DNA of 64,000 nucleotides from Methanolobus sp. (GCF_016278365.1 NZ_JADQBZ010000002.1:303507-367506); one strand, 5' to 3'; numbered from the stretch's first letter, positions 52,928-62,870 are shown. Translations and numbers: made by a program. Notes: generated by a model not told the origin, from the sequence alone.

Positions 52928-53626
52928 TCAAGCCAGTCCCCATGATTGTTTTCCACTCTCCAAGGTCTGCTTCACGATTCCCCTGCGAGTCATCTCGGCC
53001 ATGATCTCAGGGAGCCTGCCAGGCTGTGCTATCTCAAAGGAAAAAGAATCTAGCGAATGATGCACGTAAAGTCCATGCCTTATCGAAGGGATGTCCCATG
53101 ATGTGCGACTCTCCTTTGACATAAGTCTTGAAATGATGTCTATCATATCTTCCATAAAGTTCCATGGGAAGACAACCCAGGCCCACTCTTCAAGGCGCTC
53201 ACCGCAATATTCCGGATCAAAAGCAGAGCATTCAAGATACTGGAGTGTTGCTGTCCTGACCTCCTTTGGATTCTGTTGCATAACATATTCCCTGGAATGC
53301 AGGAGACTTTTCCCTGTATCGGCTATATCATCAACGATCAGTACGTTCTTTCCCTTAACGCAATCATTTGCCAGAGGATACCTTATCATTGGCTCATTAC
53401 CTGCAAGTGCAGTCCCGACATAGTGCTCTATCTTAAGACTTGTCAGGTCATCCAGTCCGAGAAAATCACATAGCACACGCCCACCAAACCAGCCACCTCT
53501 TGCAAGAGCTATTATCATGTCGGGCTGATAGCCAGAATCTTTTATCTGGTCTGCAACATTTCTGCATAGATCGTAAATATAATCCCAGTTTGTAATTACA
53601 CATTTGAACTTGTCAGGTAACGCCAT
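52928..53626 (-). CDS. Phosphoribosyltransferase (purine, COG2236 type)
   Basis: 232 residues. The PRPP loop is NVLIVDDIADTGKSLLHSREYV; MIIALARGGWFGGRVLCDFLG is the PPi loop. The C-terminal 55 residues (DIPSIRHGLYVHHSLDSFSFEIAQPGRLPEIMAEMTRRGIV) are an extension found in archaeal members. It likely salvages hypoxanthine or guanine, matching the phosphorylase gene 31 bp downstream. GGAGGAAATC precedes the ATG. Confidence 0.82.
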   Translation of the reverse strand: MALPDKFKCVITNWDYIYDLCRNVADQIKDSGYQPDMIIALARGGWFGGRVLCDFLGLDDLTSLKIEHYVGTALAGNEPMIRYPLANDCVKGKNVLIVDDIADTGKSLLHSREYVMQQNPKEVRTATLQYLECSAFDPEYCGERLEEWAWVVFPWNFMEDMIDIISRLMSKESRTSWDIPSIRHGLYVHHSLDSFSFEIAQPGRLPEIMAEMTRRGIVKQTLESGKQSWGLA

Positions 53627-53761
53627 TTTGATTTCCTCCGGATTTTGATATATTTAGACAGAAATGACATATATTCTTTCGCTTTCCTGCAACCAGACGC
53701 AACCTTTATCTGCAATGATACTCTTCTTAGGGGTACCCTTACGAATTGAAGCAATAACCGA

Positions 53762-53836
53762 AGCGGGGTGGGGTAGCCAGGAGATCCCGACGGGCTCATA
53801 ACCCGTAGACCGATGGTTCGAATCCATCCCCCGCTA
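53762..53836 (+). tRNA. Initiator tRNA-Met (anticodon CAT)
   Basis: AGCGGGG/CCCCGCT acceptor with terminal A-T pair, anticodon arm CGGG-CTCATAA-CCCG with the three G-C pairs typical of initiators, T arm GATGG-TTCGAAT-CCATC, discriminator A. CCA is not encoded. Confidence 0.93.
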
Positions 53837-54007
53837 CTTCTTTTCAATTCGTTGTTTTTTATCAGAACTATATATATGTTAATTTTTCTATTTCTTGCTC
53901 TATATGACAAGCATGTATGTGATACTTATTACATGAACCAGTTCACAACAACGTTAAATATGAACGCCCATTTATTAGAACTAAAAGAGAGACAGGATGG
54001 TCCTTAA

Positions 54008-55327
54008 ATGGTTATGGATAAATTAGGGAGTTCCTTACAGGATGCCCTCAAGAAACTGGTAAAATCAGGACGTATAGATGAACGAACTGTGACCGAGGTA
54101 GTCAAGGACATCCAGAGAGCCCTGCTCCAGGCAGATGTTAATGTCAAACTCGTCATGGAGATGTCAAAGCATATCAAAGAGCGGTCGCTCAATGAAGAGG
54201 TTCCCTCAGGTATGAGCCCAAGGGAGCACGTGCTCAGGATAGTCTACCAGGAACTTATCAACATTATCGGAAAAAGTACCGATATACCTCTCAAACCCCA
54301 GAAGATAATGATGATAGGGTTGCAGGGTAGCGGTAAGACCACAACCACATCCAAGCTGGCCCGATATTTCCAGAGGAAAGGGCTTAGACCTGCAGTAATA
54401 TGCGCCGATACGTTCCGCCCGGGTGCTTACCAGCAACTTAAAACGTTGTGTACCAAACTCGATGTAGCATTCTACGGTGAAGAGGGAAACCCTGATGCTG
54501 TGGGTATAGTTGAGAGAGGACTAAAAGAATTACATAAGTATGATGTCATTATTGTTGACACTGCAGGAAGGCACTCCCTTGAGAAAGACCTCATCAAGGA
54601 AATGGAAGATATACATGCAATGGCACAGCCGGATTATAAGCTTCTCGTACTTGATGGTGCTATCGGGCAGCAGGCTAGCGAGCAGGCGCGTGCTTTCAAT
54701 GAATCTATCGGAATATCAGGAGTTATAATCTCCAAGCTGGATGGTACTGCAAAGGGTGGCGGTGCTCTTTCCGCAGTATCCGAGACAAATTCCTCAATAG
54801 CCTTTATCGGGGTCGGGGAAACGCCTGAGGACCTTGAGAGATTCGAGCCTGACAGGTTCATCTCCAGATTACTTGGGATGGGCGATATCAAGAGCCTTAT
54901 AGAAAAGGCAGAAGAGACGCTGGCAGACGAGGAACTTGACGTACAATCCATGATGATGGGCCGGTTCACTCTCAAGGACATGTACAAGCAGCTCGAGAGT
55001 CTGAATAAACTCGGACCCATGAAGCAGATCATGCAGATGCTCCCCCTTGGAGGACTCGGAGCAAAGATACCCGAGGACGCTTACCAGGTTACCGGCGACA
55101 AGCTCAAGCGCTACAGGGTACTGATGGACTCCATGACCGAAGAGGAAATGCTCAATCCGAGAGTTATTGGTAGCTCCCGCATAAAGAGGATAGCCATTGG
55201 TTCAGGATCCAGTGCAGAGGATGTGAGGGAACTCCTCAAATATCACAAGATGATGCAGACCGCCATGAAAGGATTCCGCGGCGGCAAGTTCAACATGCAG
55301 AAAATGATGAAGAAAATGGGTATGTGA
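54008..55327 (+). CDS. srp54: Signal recognition particle 54-kDa protein
   Basis: 439 residues. N domain, then GTPase motifs [21 protein letters not shown] (G1), [17 protein letters not shown] (G3), [14 protein letters not shown] (G4/G5); methionine-rich M domain after about 300 ([30 protein letters not shown], ending [10 protein letters not shown]). It binds signal sequences and 7S RNA and delivers ribosomes to FtsY. Convergent with guaAA, one base apart. Confidence 0.96.
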   Translation: MVMDKLGSSLQDALKKLVKSGRIDERTVTEVVKDIQRALLQADVNVKLVMEMSKHIKERSLNEEVPSGMSPREHVLRIVYQELINIIGKSTDIPLKPQKIMMIGLQGSGKTTTTSKLARYFQRKGLRPAVICADTFRPGAYQQLKTLCTKLDVAFYGEEGNPDAVGIVERGLKELHKYDVIIVDTAGRHSLEKDLIKEMEDIHAMAQPDYKLLVLDGAIGQQASEQARAFNESIGISGVIISKLDGTAKGGGALSAVSETNSSIAFIGVGETPEDLERFEPDRFISRLLGMGDIKSLIEKAEETLADEELDVQSMMMGRFTLKDMYKQLESLNKLGPMKQIMQMLPLGGLGAKIPEDAYQVTGDKLKRYRVLMDSMTEEEMLNPRVIGSSRIKRIAIGSGSSAEDVRELLKYHKMMQTAMKGFRGGKFNMQKMMKKMGM

Positions 55328-55328
55328 G

Positions 55329-55898
55329 CTAGTACCTCTCACATACTTCAAAGAAATTCGTCAGAAGCTTTTCTCCTTTTTCAGTGTGTGCAACTTCAGG
55401 GTGCCACTGTACGCCGTAAATAGGCCTTTCAAAGTGTTTCATGGCCTCGATCTCGCAAATTGGAGACCTTGCGAGCCTTATGAAATCTTCCGGCAGCACG
55501 CTTACCTCATCGGCATGAGAGGCCCACACATGTGTCCTTGGACCAAGCCCTTTGAGAATCTCATCCTCGTCAATTATCTCAATTTCCACACTGGCATAGC
55601 CTCCCGAGCTACCCTGGCGGACCTCGCCTCCGAATGACTTGGCTATTACCTGATGTCCGAGGCAAATGCCCAGTAGAGGGATGTCGATACTTTCCAGATA
55701 CTCTGCACAGTTGCCTGCGCGCTCCATGCTTGGGCCACCGCTCAATATCAATCCATCCGGTTCCATGTCGAGGATATCTTCAACCGAAGTAGTGTTTGGG
55801 ATTATTCCGGTATCCATATCAAGGTCCCGGACCGCACGATGGATAAGATGGCAGAACTGGCCATAGTTGTTGATTACAAGAATCTTTAATGTTCTCAT
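55329..55898 (-). CDS. guaAA: GMP synthase, glutamine amidotransferase subunit
   Basis: 189 residues, class I glutaminase: [13 protein letters not shown], nucleophile Cys in [17 protein letters not shown], His and Glu in [14 protein letters not shown]. It feeds ammonia to the GuaAB subunit encoded at 35.9-36.8 kb. Single-gene transcript; its stop is one base from the srp54 stop. Confidence 0.94.
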   Translation of the reverse strand: MRTLKILVINNYGQFCHLIHRAVRDLDMDTGIIPNTTSVEDILDMEPDGLILSGGPSMERAGNCAEYLESIDIPLLGICLGHQVIAKSFGGEVRQGSSGGYASVEIEIIDEDEILKGLGPRTHVWASHADEVSVLPEDFIRLARSPICEIEAMKHFERPIYGVQWHPEVAHTEKGEKLLTNFFEVCERY

Positions 55899-56116
55899 GT
55901 GTTCGACCTTTTATGATGATTTTATGAGGCTATTTAAAGATAATAGAATAATATTGTTGCTATTGTAACTCACGATATAAGACAGTTTCATATTCCATCT
56001 GTCTACGAAACATAGTATTAAGTAAATCTAGATACAAACTATATCAGGAAGAGGAAATTCCATATAATGGTAAATATAATTATTGTATTTACCGTATGGC
56101 ATAAAGAGGAATTGTT

Positions 56117-57484
56117 TTGGAAGTAAGAACCACAGGTATTCCCGGCCTGGATGAGATATTGGGAGGAGGAATTCCCCGTCCTTCAACTGTACTTCTCGCC
56201 GGAAACCCTGGCACCGGAAGAACCACATTGGGAATACAGAGCCTTTGCTATGCCGCCGCAAGAGGAGAAAAGGTATTATATGTGTGCCCAACCTCAAAAT
56301 CAGAAAAATCCGTAAGAGAAGCATTATCAGGATATGATTTCTATGATGATTCACTGAATATCCGCATCTACAGCATAAGCTCGGTAGAACGGGATCCTCT
56401 CACCATGCTGGTCGACCTTGGGAACACCGTTGCAAATATGAAGCCCGACAGAGTGATGATAGACCCGGTCACTCCGATAGGTTTTGGTTTCGCTGAAGCT
56501 GAAAGAAGAAGGTTCATGTATTCACTCAACACCGCCATAGGCGAGTGGAATGCTATTGTATACATGACAGGGACAATGGCAACAAGCGATGTTTGCAGGT
56601 CGGTCATCAGTGATATCGCTGATGGTGTGATATACCTGACCCAGAAGATAGGGCGGGTGCACAATGACCGTCGTCTCAAGGTGATCAAATTCAACAGTAT
56701 ACACTACCTTGATGGAGAGCACTCTTTTGAAATAACCGGCTCCGGGGCGAATGTTTATCCACGAATGGAGTACCTTGTAGCTGAGAATTATAATAGCTCG
56801 GAAAGGACTGGATTTGGAATAGCCCGGTTAGATGAGTTTCTCGGAGGAGGGCTTTTCAAAGGATCATCCACGCTCCTGGCAGGCAATACAGGCACCGGTA
56901 AGACTTTATTCGGACTACAGTTCATTGTACATGGTGCCATGAAGGGGGAGCCGGGCATAATAAGCAGTTTCGAGGAAACACCACATGAACTGAGGCATTA
57001 TGCGGCAAACGCCGGAATGGATCTTAAAGGCCTGGAGGAACGAGGGTTGATACGGATACTGCATAATTCCCCTTCAGGAATCAATGCGTGCAAGCAAGCA
57101 ATGCAGCTCAAGGAAGCCATTAATGAAACAGGTTCAAAGAGAATACTCCTTGACGACATCTCGGGCTTTGACTACGTTTTTAATGATAGCACCGAGAAAA
57201 GGGAGCATATCTCAAATCTGATCCGGCTTTTTAAGAACAAGGAAGTGACTTCCATGTTCATCAGCAGCAATCAGTCAACATGGAACGAGCCACTTGCTCC
57301 ACCAATCCCGATTTCACCAATTGTTGACAATCTTCTGTTTCTCAGGCATACGGAAGACAGGGAAAAGATAACAAAATCATTCTATATTTTAAAGAGCCAT
57401 GGCACAGACCATGAAAAGCGCCTCATACGATATGAGGTCACTGGCGAAGGGATAAAAATCTCCGATTTTCAAAAAGATAACTGA
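56117..57484 (+). CDS. Double KaiC-like RecA-superfamily ATPase
   Basis: 455 residues, two KaiC domains (about 1-230 and 231-455). Walker A of the first is GNPGTGRTT, with Arg in place of the invariant Lys at about 35; of the second GNTGTGKTL, normal. The second domain also has SSFEETPHELRHYA with paired Glu residues and RILLDDISGFDYVF as Walker B. Such archaeal KaiC/RadA-like proteins take part in signalling or taxis control; no histidine kinase or archaellum gene is near. TTG start with GAGG before it. Confidence 0.84.
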   Translation: MEVRTTGIPGLDEILGGGIPRPSTVLLAGNPGTGRTTLGIQSLCYAAARGEKVLYVCPTSKSEKSVREALSGYDFYDDSLNIRIYSISSVERDPLTMLVDLGNTVANMKPDRVMIDPVTPIGFGFAEAERRRFMYSLNTAIGEWNAIVYMTGTMATSDVCRSVISDIADGVIYLTQKIGRVHNDRRLKVIKFNSIHYLDGEHSFEITGSGANVYPRMEYLVAENYNSSERTGFGIARLDEFLGGGLFKGSSTLLAGNTGTGKTLFGLQFIVHGAMKGEPGIISSFEETPHELRHYAANAGMDLKGLEERGLIRILHNSPSGINACKQAMQLKEAINETGSKRILLDDISGFDYVFNDSTEKREHISNLIRLFKNKEVTSMFISSNQSTWNEPLAPPIPISPIVDNLLFLRHTEDREKITKSFYILKSHGTDHEKRLIRYEVTGEGIKISDFQKDN

Positions 57485-57525
57485 TAGATAGTTACTGAGA
57501 GTCTTCGCTTATACTGCGGAAAACA

Positions 57526-57580
57526 TTTAAATAGTTCACCGTGCTACTATGTCACACACTAGCACGGGCATAATATGCCC
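57526..57580 (+). promoter_or_regulatory. Promoter and operator-like dyads of the aromatic operon
   Basis: TTTAAATA (57526-57533) predicts a start near 57555. A perfect 8-bp pair CCGTGCTA (57539-57546)/TAGCACGG (57560-57567) brackets this point. It shares two G residues with a second dyad GGGCAT-AAT-ATGCCC (57566-57580), so in RNA or DNA the two structures exclude each other at the junction. Confidence 0.5.
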
Positions 57581-57617
57581 TGCGTACAATTCATAAATAA
57601 ACGGAAGGCATAAGACG

Positions 57618-58415
57618 ATGACAGGAATCGGAAAGAAAATTCGCATTGAAAGAATAATGCATAGAGAAAGCAGAAATATGGTCGTTATTCCCATGGACCA
57701 CGGCATATCTAACGGGCCTATCAAGGGACTTATAGATGTCCCTGAATCAATAAACAAGGTTGCTGAAGGAGGGGCGGATGCAGTACTGATGCAAAAGGGA
57801 ATTATCATACACGGCCACAGGGGATACGGGCACGATGTGGGACTGATAGTACACATCAGTGCGTCAACTGCCCTTGGACCTGATCCAAACGACAAGGTGC
57901 AGGTATGCTCGGTGGAAGAAGTGGTAAAAATGGGTGCTGACGCCGTATCCATCCACATAAACGTAGGTTCGGAAACTGAATCCGACCAGCTCAGGCAGCT
58001 TGGGGAAGTATCCGAGCAGTGCACTTACTGGGGAATGCCCCTACTGGCCATGATGTACCCACGTGGGAAAGATATAGAGAACCCCCATGATGCCGAGCTT
58101 GTAGCCCATGTAGCAAGAGTTGGCGCCGAACTGGGCGCAGACGTTGTCAAGACCCTTTACACAGGAGACCCCGATACATTCAGGGACGTTGTAAGAGGAT
58201 GTCCTGTGCCTGTGGTCATAGCCGGAGGGCCAAAGACCAACACCGACCAGGAGTTCCTGGAGATGATCAGGGGTGCAATGGAGGGTGGCGCACGGGGTGT
58301 TGCTATCGGAAGGAATGTGTTCCAGCACGAAAACCCCACAAAAATTACAAAAGCTATAACAGAGATAGTGCACTTCAACAGGAGTGTAGAAGAAGCGCTG
58401 GAAATGCTCAAGTAA
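57618..58415 (+). CDS. 2-amino-3,7-dideoxy-D-threo-hept-6-ulosonate synthase (AroA')
   Basis: 265 residues, DeoC/FbaB-type class I aldolase fold: [46 protein letters not shown], catalytic Lys in [29 protein letters not shown]. In archaea lacking DAHP synthase it condenses aspartate semialdehyde with a deoxy-ketose phosphate to start aromatic synthesis. The AroB' gene follows directly, which favours this role over plain fructose-bisphosphate aldolase. Confidence 0.92.
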   Translation: MTGIGKKIRIERIMHRESRNMVVIPMDHGISNGPIKGLIDVPESINKVAEGGADAVLMQKGIIIHGHRGYGHDVGLIVHISASTALGPDPNDKVQVCSVEEVVKMGADAVSIHINVGSETESDQLRQLGEVSEQCTYWGMPLLAMMYPRGKDIENPHDAELVAHVARVGAELGADVVKTLYTGDPDTFRDVVRGCPVPVVIAGGPKTNTDQEFLEMIRGAMEGGARGVAIGRNVFQHENPTKITKAITEIVHFNRSVEEALEMLK

Positions 58416-58449
58416 GAGAGATAAAGCCAGTACATCTGGAAGTGCTCAT

Positions 58450-59592
58450 ATGAAGGATAAGATGATTTGGATAAAGGCCGATGAAGGAAACTGGGACGAC
58501 AGGAAGATTGTGATCACAACAGGTATTGAATCTGGTGCAGATTGTATTCTTGTCAATGGTGCGGATGTCAGCAAGGTCAAAGAACTGGGAAATGTGAAAG
58601 TTGCTGCCTTTGCCTATGATAACAAGTCAGAGGCGGATGTCATTGTTGTAGGGAAAGGGGGCGAAGGGGATGGCACAAAGCCGCTTCCACCGGACTACGG
58701 AGGTTCTCTTGACGTGACAACGGCCATCCGACTAAAGGAAAAAGGTGTCAAAGTCGCCGGATACGTAATCATCCGCAACAAGGAATATGAGAACTTTGCC
58801 GCAGAATTGGGCAATGTCTGTGATTACCTCATCACTGTGGGAACAGACTGGCAGGTCATCCCACTGGAGAACCTTATAGCAGGGCTGCAGAAAAAGAATG
58901 TGAAACTGATATCCGGTGTGAAGAATTCCGAGCAGGCAAAGCTTGCCTTTGAGACAATGGAGCACGGTTCCGACGGAGTGCTTCTGGACACCAAAGACCT
59001 CAACCAGATAAAAAAGACTGCTACCCTTGCAGAAAGTGCAGGTGTAAAAGACATTGAGCTTAAGACTGCCATAGTCACAAGGGTCGACCCTATAGGCATG
59101 GGAGACCGGGTCTGCGTGGATACCTGTAACCTCATGGTCAGGGGCGAAGGCATGCTTGTGGGTTCGCAATCAAATGGTATGTTCCTGGTGCACTCGGAAT
59201 CCGAAGAAAGTCCCTATGTGGCATCCCGTCCGTTCAGGGTCAATGCCGGTGCTGTACATGCTTACGTAAAAGTGGGTGAGAAAACCCGCTACCTCTCCGA
59301 GCTGAAAGCCGGTGATGAGGTCACTATCGTGGATGCCAATGGCGGGCAGAGGACAGGCGTTGTAGGCAGGGTCAAGATAGAGAGAAGGCCTCTGGTACTT
59401 GTGGAAGCAGACATCGACGGCAAGATAGTCAAGAACATATTGCAGAATGCTGAAACAATAAAACTTGTGACCAAAGATAAAAAACCTGTATCTGTAACAG
59501 ACCTCAAAGTGGGTGATGAGATACTCGTGCACTCAGAGGACATCGGACGCCACTTCGGGATGAAGATCGAAGAAACGATCATTGAAAAATAA
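58450..59592 (+). CDS. 3-dehydroquinate synthase II (AroB')
   Basis: 380 residues. MIWIKADEGNWDDRKIVITTGIESGAD, GDGTKPLPPDYGGSLDVTTAIRLKEKGVKVAGYV and VDPIGMGDRVCVDTCNLMVRGEGMLVGSQSNGMFLVHSE are characteristic of the archaeal enzyme. NAD-dependent oxidative deamination and cyclisation of the AroA' product gives 3-dehydroquinate. Second gene of the operon. Confidence 0.94.
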   Translation: MKDKMIWIKADEGNWDDRKIVITTGIESGADCILVNGADVSKVKELGNVKVAAFAYDNKSEADVIVVGKGGEGDGTKPLPPDYGGSLDVTTAIRLKEKGVKVAGYVIIRNKEYENFAAELGNVCDYLITVGTDWQVIPLENLIAGLQKKNVKLISGVKNSEQAKLAFETMEHGSDGVLLDTKDLNQIKKTATLAESAGVKDIELKTAIVTRVDPIGMGDRVCVDTCNLMVRGEGMLVGSQSNGMFLVHSESEESPYVASRPFRVNAGAVHAYVKVGEKTRYLSELKAGDEVTIVDANGGQRTGVVGRVKIERRPLVLVEADIDGKIVKNILQNAETIKLVTKDKKPVSVTDLKVGDEILVHSEDIGRHFGMKIEETIIEK

Positions 59593-59616
59593 TCAGGCAT
59601 AGTAGCAGGTGTGGCA

Positions 59617-60321
59617 ATGGTGCATATAGGCAATTTTGACCTTGGAAAGAAACCTGGAATTGTAGCAGTTATTTCTGAAGAACCAGTGGAAAGTGCCAAG
59701 GCCGCTAAATGGCTGGGTGCAGACCTGCTGGAGCTTCGCCTTGATATGCTGGAGTTCAGCAACCCGGATGAAATGAAGAAGGCCATTGAGAAGATCAAAT
59801 CTACCACAGGCCTTCCGTGTATTGCAACCAATAGGTTACAAACCGATGGTGGCAAATGGACAGGAAGTGACGAGGCAAGAATAGAATTACTGGATCAGGC
59901 TCTCCTCAAGGCTGATGCAGTCGATATAGAACTTGCCGCGGATGCGGGCCTGAGAGACTCACTCATAAGAAAGGCAAAAGATGCCGGAAAGATGGTTATC
60001 GTTTCCTCACATGATTTTAAATCCACGCCTTCCCCGGCAGAGATGAGGGAAATCATTGACCGCTCTTTTAAAGCCGGCGCAGACATCGCAAAACTGGCGG
60101 TCACACCTGCATCCATGCAGGATACGCTTAATCTGCTGCAGGTTACCCTGGATGCAGGCGGGACGGTCTGCACAATAGCAATGGGAGATAACGGCAGGCA
60201 TACAAGGATAGTTGCACCCTGCTATGGTTCAGTGCTTACATACGGCTCCATCGGCAAAGCAGTGGCACCCGGACAGATACCGATCCATCAACTCAAGTCA
60301 GCCCTGGTGATACTCTTTTGA
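59617..60321 (+). CDS. aroD: 3-dehydroquinate dehydratase type I
   Basis: 234 residues from ATG 59617 (AGGTG before it; a GTG lies two codons upstream). LGADLLELRLDMLEFSNP, MVIVSSHDFKSTPSPAEM with catalytic His, and Schiff-base Lys in AKLAVTPASMQDTLNLL mark the type I enzyme, which dehydrates dehydroquinate. Its stop overlaps the TTG start of aroE. Confidence 0.94.
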   Translation: MVHIGNFDLGKKPGIVAVISEEPVESAKAAKWLGADLLELRLDMLEFSNPDEMKKAIEKIKSTTGLPCIATNRLQTDGGKWTGSDEARIELLDQALLKADAVDIELAADAGLRDSLIRKAKDAGKMVIVSSHDFKSTPSPAEMREIIDRSFKAGADIAKLAVTPASMQDTLNLLQVTLDAGGTVCTIAMGDNGRHTRIVAPCYGSVLTYGSIGKAVAPGQIPIHQLKSALVILF

Positions 60322-61139
60322 GAACCGTGTTCGCTGTTTTCGGAGACCCTGTGGGTCATTCGCTATCGCCTGTAATGCACAATGCAGCATTTGAGGCCCT
60401 TGGCATGGATTATACGTACCATGCCTTCAAAGTAGGAAAAGAGGAACTGAAAGATGCACTTGCAGGTGCAAAGGCTATGGGATTTGGAGGTGTCAACCTT
60501 ACCGTACCCCTGAAGCAGGAAGCCCTGAGCATAGTAGATGCTGACCCGCTGGCTGCGGCTATCGGAGCTGTGAATACGATTGACTTCAAGGAAGGCATGA
60601 AAGGTTACAATACTGATGGTTTAGGTGCTAAACGAGCACTTGAAGAGGAAGATGTGGATATCCGGGGCTCGGAAGTACTTATCGCTGGTGCAGGTGGTGC
60701 GGCCCGTGCTATCGCCTTCCAGTTTGCCAGAGATGGTGCCAGTGTTACCATAGCCAACAGGACGCCGGAAAGGGCACTCGAGCTGGCGGCTGATGTCTCA
60801 GCTGTCGGAAAGGTCAGAGGCTGTGGCTTTGAGAACCTTCGGGCACTTATCGGAGAAAGTGATATCCTGGTGAACTGCACGGTCCTGGGGATGCATCCTG
60901 ATACTGAGAGGACCATCGTGACCTCAGAGGATATGCACCCGGACCTCACTGTTTTTGATATTGTTTACAATCCCCTGGAAACCCGCCTGCTCAAAGAAGC
61001 AAAGCTTGCCGGCGCCAAACCTGTCAACGGTATCATGATGCTTGTTTATCAGGGAGCTGAAGCTTTCAGGATATGGACAGGTGTTGAACCTCCTGTTGAT
61101 ATCATGAAGAGAGCAGTCCTGGAGGAGTTACAGACTTGA
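60318..61139 (+). CDS. aroE: Shikimate dehydrogenase
   Basis: 273 residues, TTG start overlapping the aroD stop. VFGDPVGHSLSPVMHNAAFEALGMDYTYHAF, NLTVPLKQEAL (catalytic Lys), AVNTIDF, GYNTDGLGAKRAL, NADP site VLIAGAGGAARAIAFQFA and NRTPERA. It reduces 3-dehydroshikimate. TTGA overlaps on both sides show translational coupling through the operon. Confidence 0.95.
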   Translation: MRTVFAVFGDPVGHSLSPVMHNAAFEALGMDYTYHAFKVGKEELKDALAGAKAMGFGGVNLTVPLKQEALSIVDADPLAAAIGAVNTIDFKEGMKGYNTDGLGAKRALEEEDVDIRGSEVLIAGAGGAARAIAFQFARDGASVTIANRTPERALELAADVSAVGKVRGCGFENLRALIGESDILVNCTVLGMHPDTERTIVTSEDMHPDLTVFDIVYNPLETRLLKEAKLAGAKPVNGIMMLVYQGAEAFRIWTGVEPPVDIMKRAVLEELQT

Positions 61140-62452
61140 AGGTACTCATCATTGGCGGCACCGGGGAAATGGGACAGTGGTTCACCCGTTTCTTCAAAAA
61201 TAACGGTTATGATGTAATGGTCTGGGGCAGCGGAGGGAAGGTAGAGATAGCCCAGAAGATGGGGGTTAATTTTGCCCCGGACATTGACATGGCAATATCG
61301 GAGAGCGATATCGTCATAGTTACAGTTCCCATTGACATCACCGGGCAGGTTATCCGGGAAACTGCACCGAAGATGAAAAGTGGCAGTCTCCTGATGGACC
61401 TGACATCACTCAAGGTCAAACCTACGGAAGTCATGAAAGAGTACGCACCTGCGGATGTGGAGATACTGGGAACACATCCAATGTTCGGTCCTTCCATACC
61501 CAGCCTTCACGGACAGATATTCATACTAACGCCTATTGAGGGAAGATGCCAGAAGTGGTTCCCTGTGATCAGGGCCCTGCTGGAAGATAACGGGGCTCAC
61601 ATAGAGATCATCAGCGCACAGGAGCATGACCGTTTTGTATCTGTTGTCCAGGGGCTTACACACTTTGCTTACATAACCATAGGCACCACATTCAACAGAC
61701 TGGACTTTAGCGTCGCACAGTCCAGGAGATTTATGAGTCCTGTGTATGATATCATGGTGGATTTCGTTGGCAGGATACTGGGCCAGAATCCTTACCTGTA
61801 CGCCTTCATCCAGATGGAGAACCCTGAAGTGTTGAAAGTGCATGAGGCGTTCATGCAGGAATGCAGGGAGATGTCAGCAATCGTGCGGGAGAATGATGTG
61901 GAGAGCTTCATCTCCAGAATGAAAGATGCTTCAGCCCATTTCGGAGACACCGCCGCAGCACTGCGTCGCTCTGATAAGCTCATAAATTCCAAGATAGCCG
62001 AGCTTGACGAACTTGTGAACTCAATAGGTATGGAGAAGGGGCTCAGGCACATCTATTCAGATGTTGTGCATGTAGGCATAGTAAAAAAAGTCACACCTCG
62101 GAGTGTTGTACTTTCCACAGGTAGCAAGCTCGTTTCAATGAAGCTGGAAAACATCCGCCTCTTATCCCCGGAAGAGCTCAGGAAATGGAAAACAGAGAAC
62201 CTCAGGGGGCATTCAAGGGATATATCCGTCATCATTCCAAAGAATGCTGACCCGGAGGTCATACGCAGCATCATTAGCAATAATATGAATGTCATCTCAG
62301 TCCGGTTAATAGATATATATACATGTGCTAAGAGTGATACCGGATCAAGCGTGACCTATCGTGTAGGTATAATAGGAGATGCCAACGCCACAGTGGTCAA
62401 TAATGAGATAGCAGCACTGCTCACAGGCATAGGTTGTAAACTCAGAGGATAA
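61136..62452 (+). CDS. tyrA: Prephenate dehydrogenase with C-terminal extension
   Basis: 438 residues, TTG start. NAD site VLIIGGTGEMGQWFTRFFKNNGYDVMVWG; LLMDLTSLKVKPTEVM, LGTHPMFGPSIPSLHGQIFILTP and VQGLTHFAYITIGTTF are prephenate dehydrogenase motifs. About 150 residues after RHIYSDVVHVGIV are additional; the last part (DINVISVRLIDIY-like, VTYRVGIIGDANATVVNNEIAALLTGIG) could be a regulatory domain. Tyrosine branch, last gene of the aromatic operon. Confidence 0.9.
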   Translation: MKVLIIGGTGEMGQWFTRFFKNNGYDVMVWGSGGKVEIAQKMGVNFAPDIDMAISESDIVIVTVPIDITGQVIRETAPKMKSGSLLMDLTSLKVKPTEVMKEYAPADVEILGTHPMFGPSIPSLHGQIFILTPIEGRCQKWFPVIRALLEDNGAHIEIISAQEHDRFVSVVQGLTHFAYITIGTTFNRLDFSVAQSRRFMSPVYDIMVDFVGRILGQNPYLYAFIQMENPEVLKVHEAFMQECREMSAIVRENDVESFISRMKDASAHFGDTAAALRRSDKLINSKIAELDELVNSIGMEKGLRHIYSDVVHVGIVKKVTPRSVVLSTGSKLVSMKLENIRLLSPEELRKWKTENLRGHSRDISVIIPKNADPEVIRSIISNNMNVISVRLIDIYTCAKSDTGSSVTYRVGIIGDANATVVNNEIAALLTGIGCKLRG

Positions 62453-62489
62453 CTCTGTCACCTACACTTTAACATCATTTGAACCTGGT

Positions 62490-62514
62490 TAGCACAATTA
62501 TATACATAGTGCTG
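62490..62514 (+). promoter_or_regulatory. TATA box flanked by TAGCAC and GTGCTG
   Basis: TAGCAC (62490-62495) and GTGCTG (62509-62514) flank TTATATAC (62498-62505). The half-sites are those seen at the aromatic operon start, with the same 19-bp start-to-start distance but the opposite order. A bound factor would cover the TATA box of the small membrane gene. Confidence 0.4.
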
Positions 62515-62561
62515 GGACAAACATTATCAGGTACCTATGCTTACACTAATTCTGTGATAAT

Positions 62562-62852
62562 TTGAACAGAGCACCCGCAACTCCACAACAATATATAAGG
62601 TTCCTTAAGATAGGTATATTCTTTACAGCCCTTTTCGGAATGTACCTGGGAATCCAGGGGCTTTACCTGATGTTAGTAGAGAAGAATTACGTCACCGGAG
62701 CATCTCTGTTCCTTGCAGCACTCCTGATAGCTCCCCCGCCAATCGGCATATCCAGGATGGCAAAGGAACAATTCGGTATAGATCTGTCCATACCTGTGAG
62801 AATGGTGGCTACAACCATACTACTGTTTATAGCATGGCTGAGCCTTCCTTAA
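62562..62852 (+). CDS. Small membrane protein, unknown function
   Basis: 96 residues, TTG start with GTGATAA before it. Three hydrophobic segments: IGIFFTALFGMYLGIQGLYLML, GASLFLAALLIAPPPIGI and MVATTILLFIAWLSL. No family recognised. It follows tyrA but has its own promoter with half-sites like those of the aromatic operon, so an aromatic amino-acid-linked role is possible. Confidence 0.6.
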   Translation: MNRAPATPQQYIRFLKIGIFFTALFGMYLGIQGLYLMLVEKNYVTGASLFLAALLIAPPPIGISRMAKEQFGIDLSIPVRMVATTILLFIAWLSLP

Positions 62853-62870
62853 AGCGGACTAAGATAGTTA

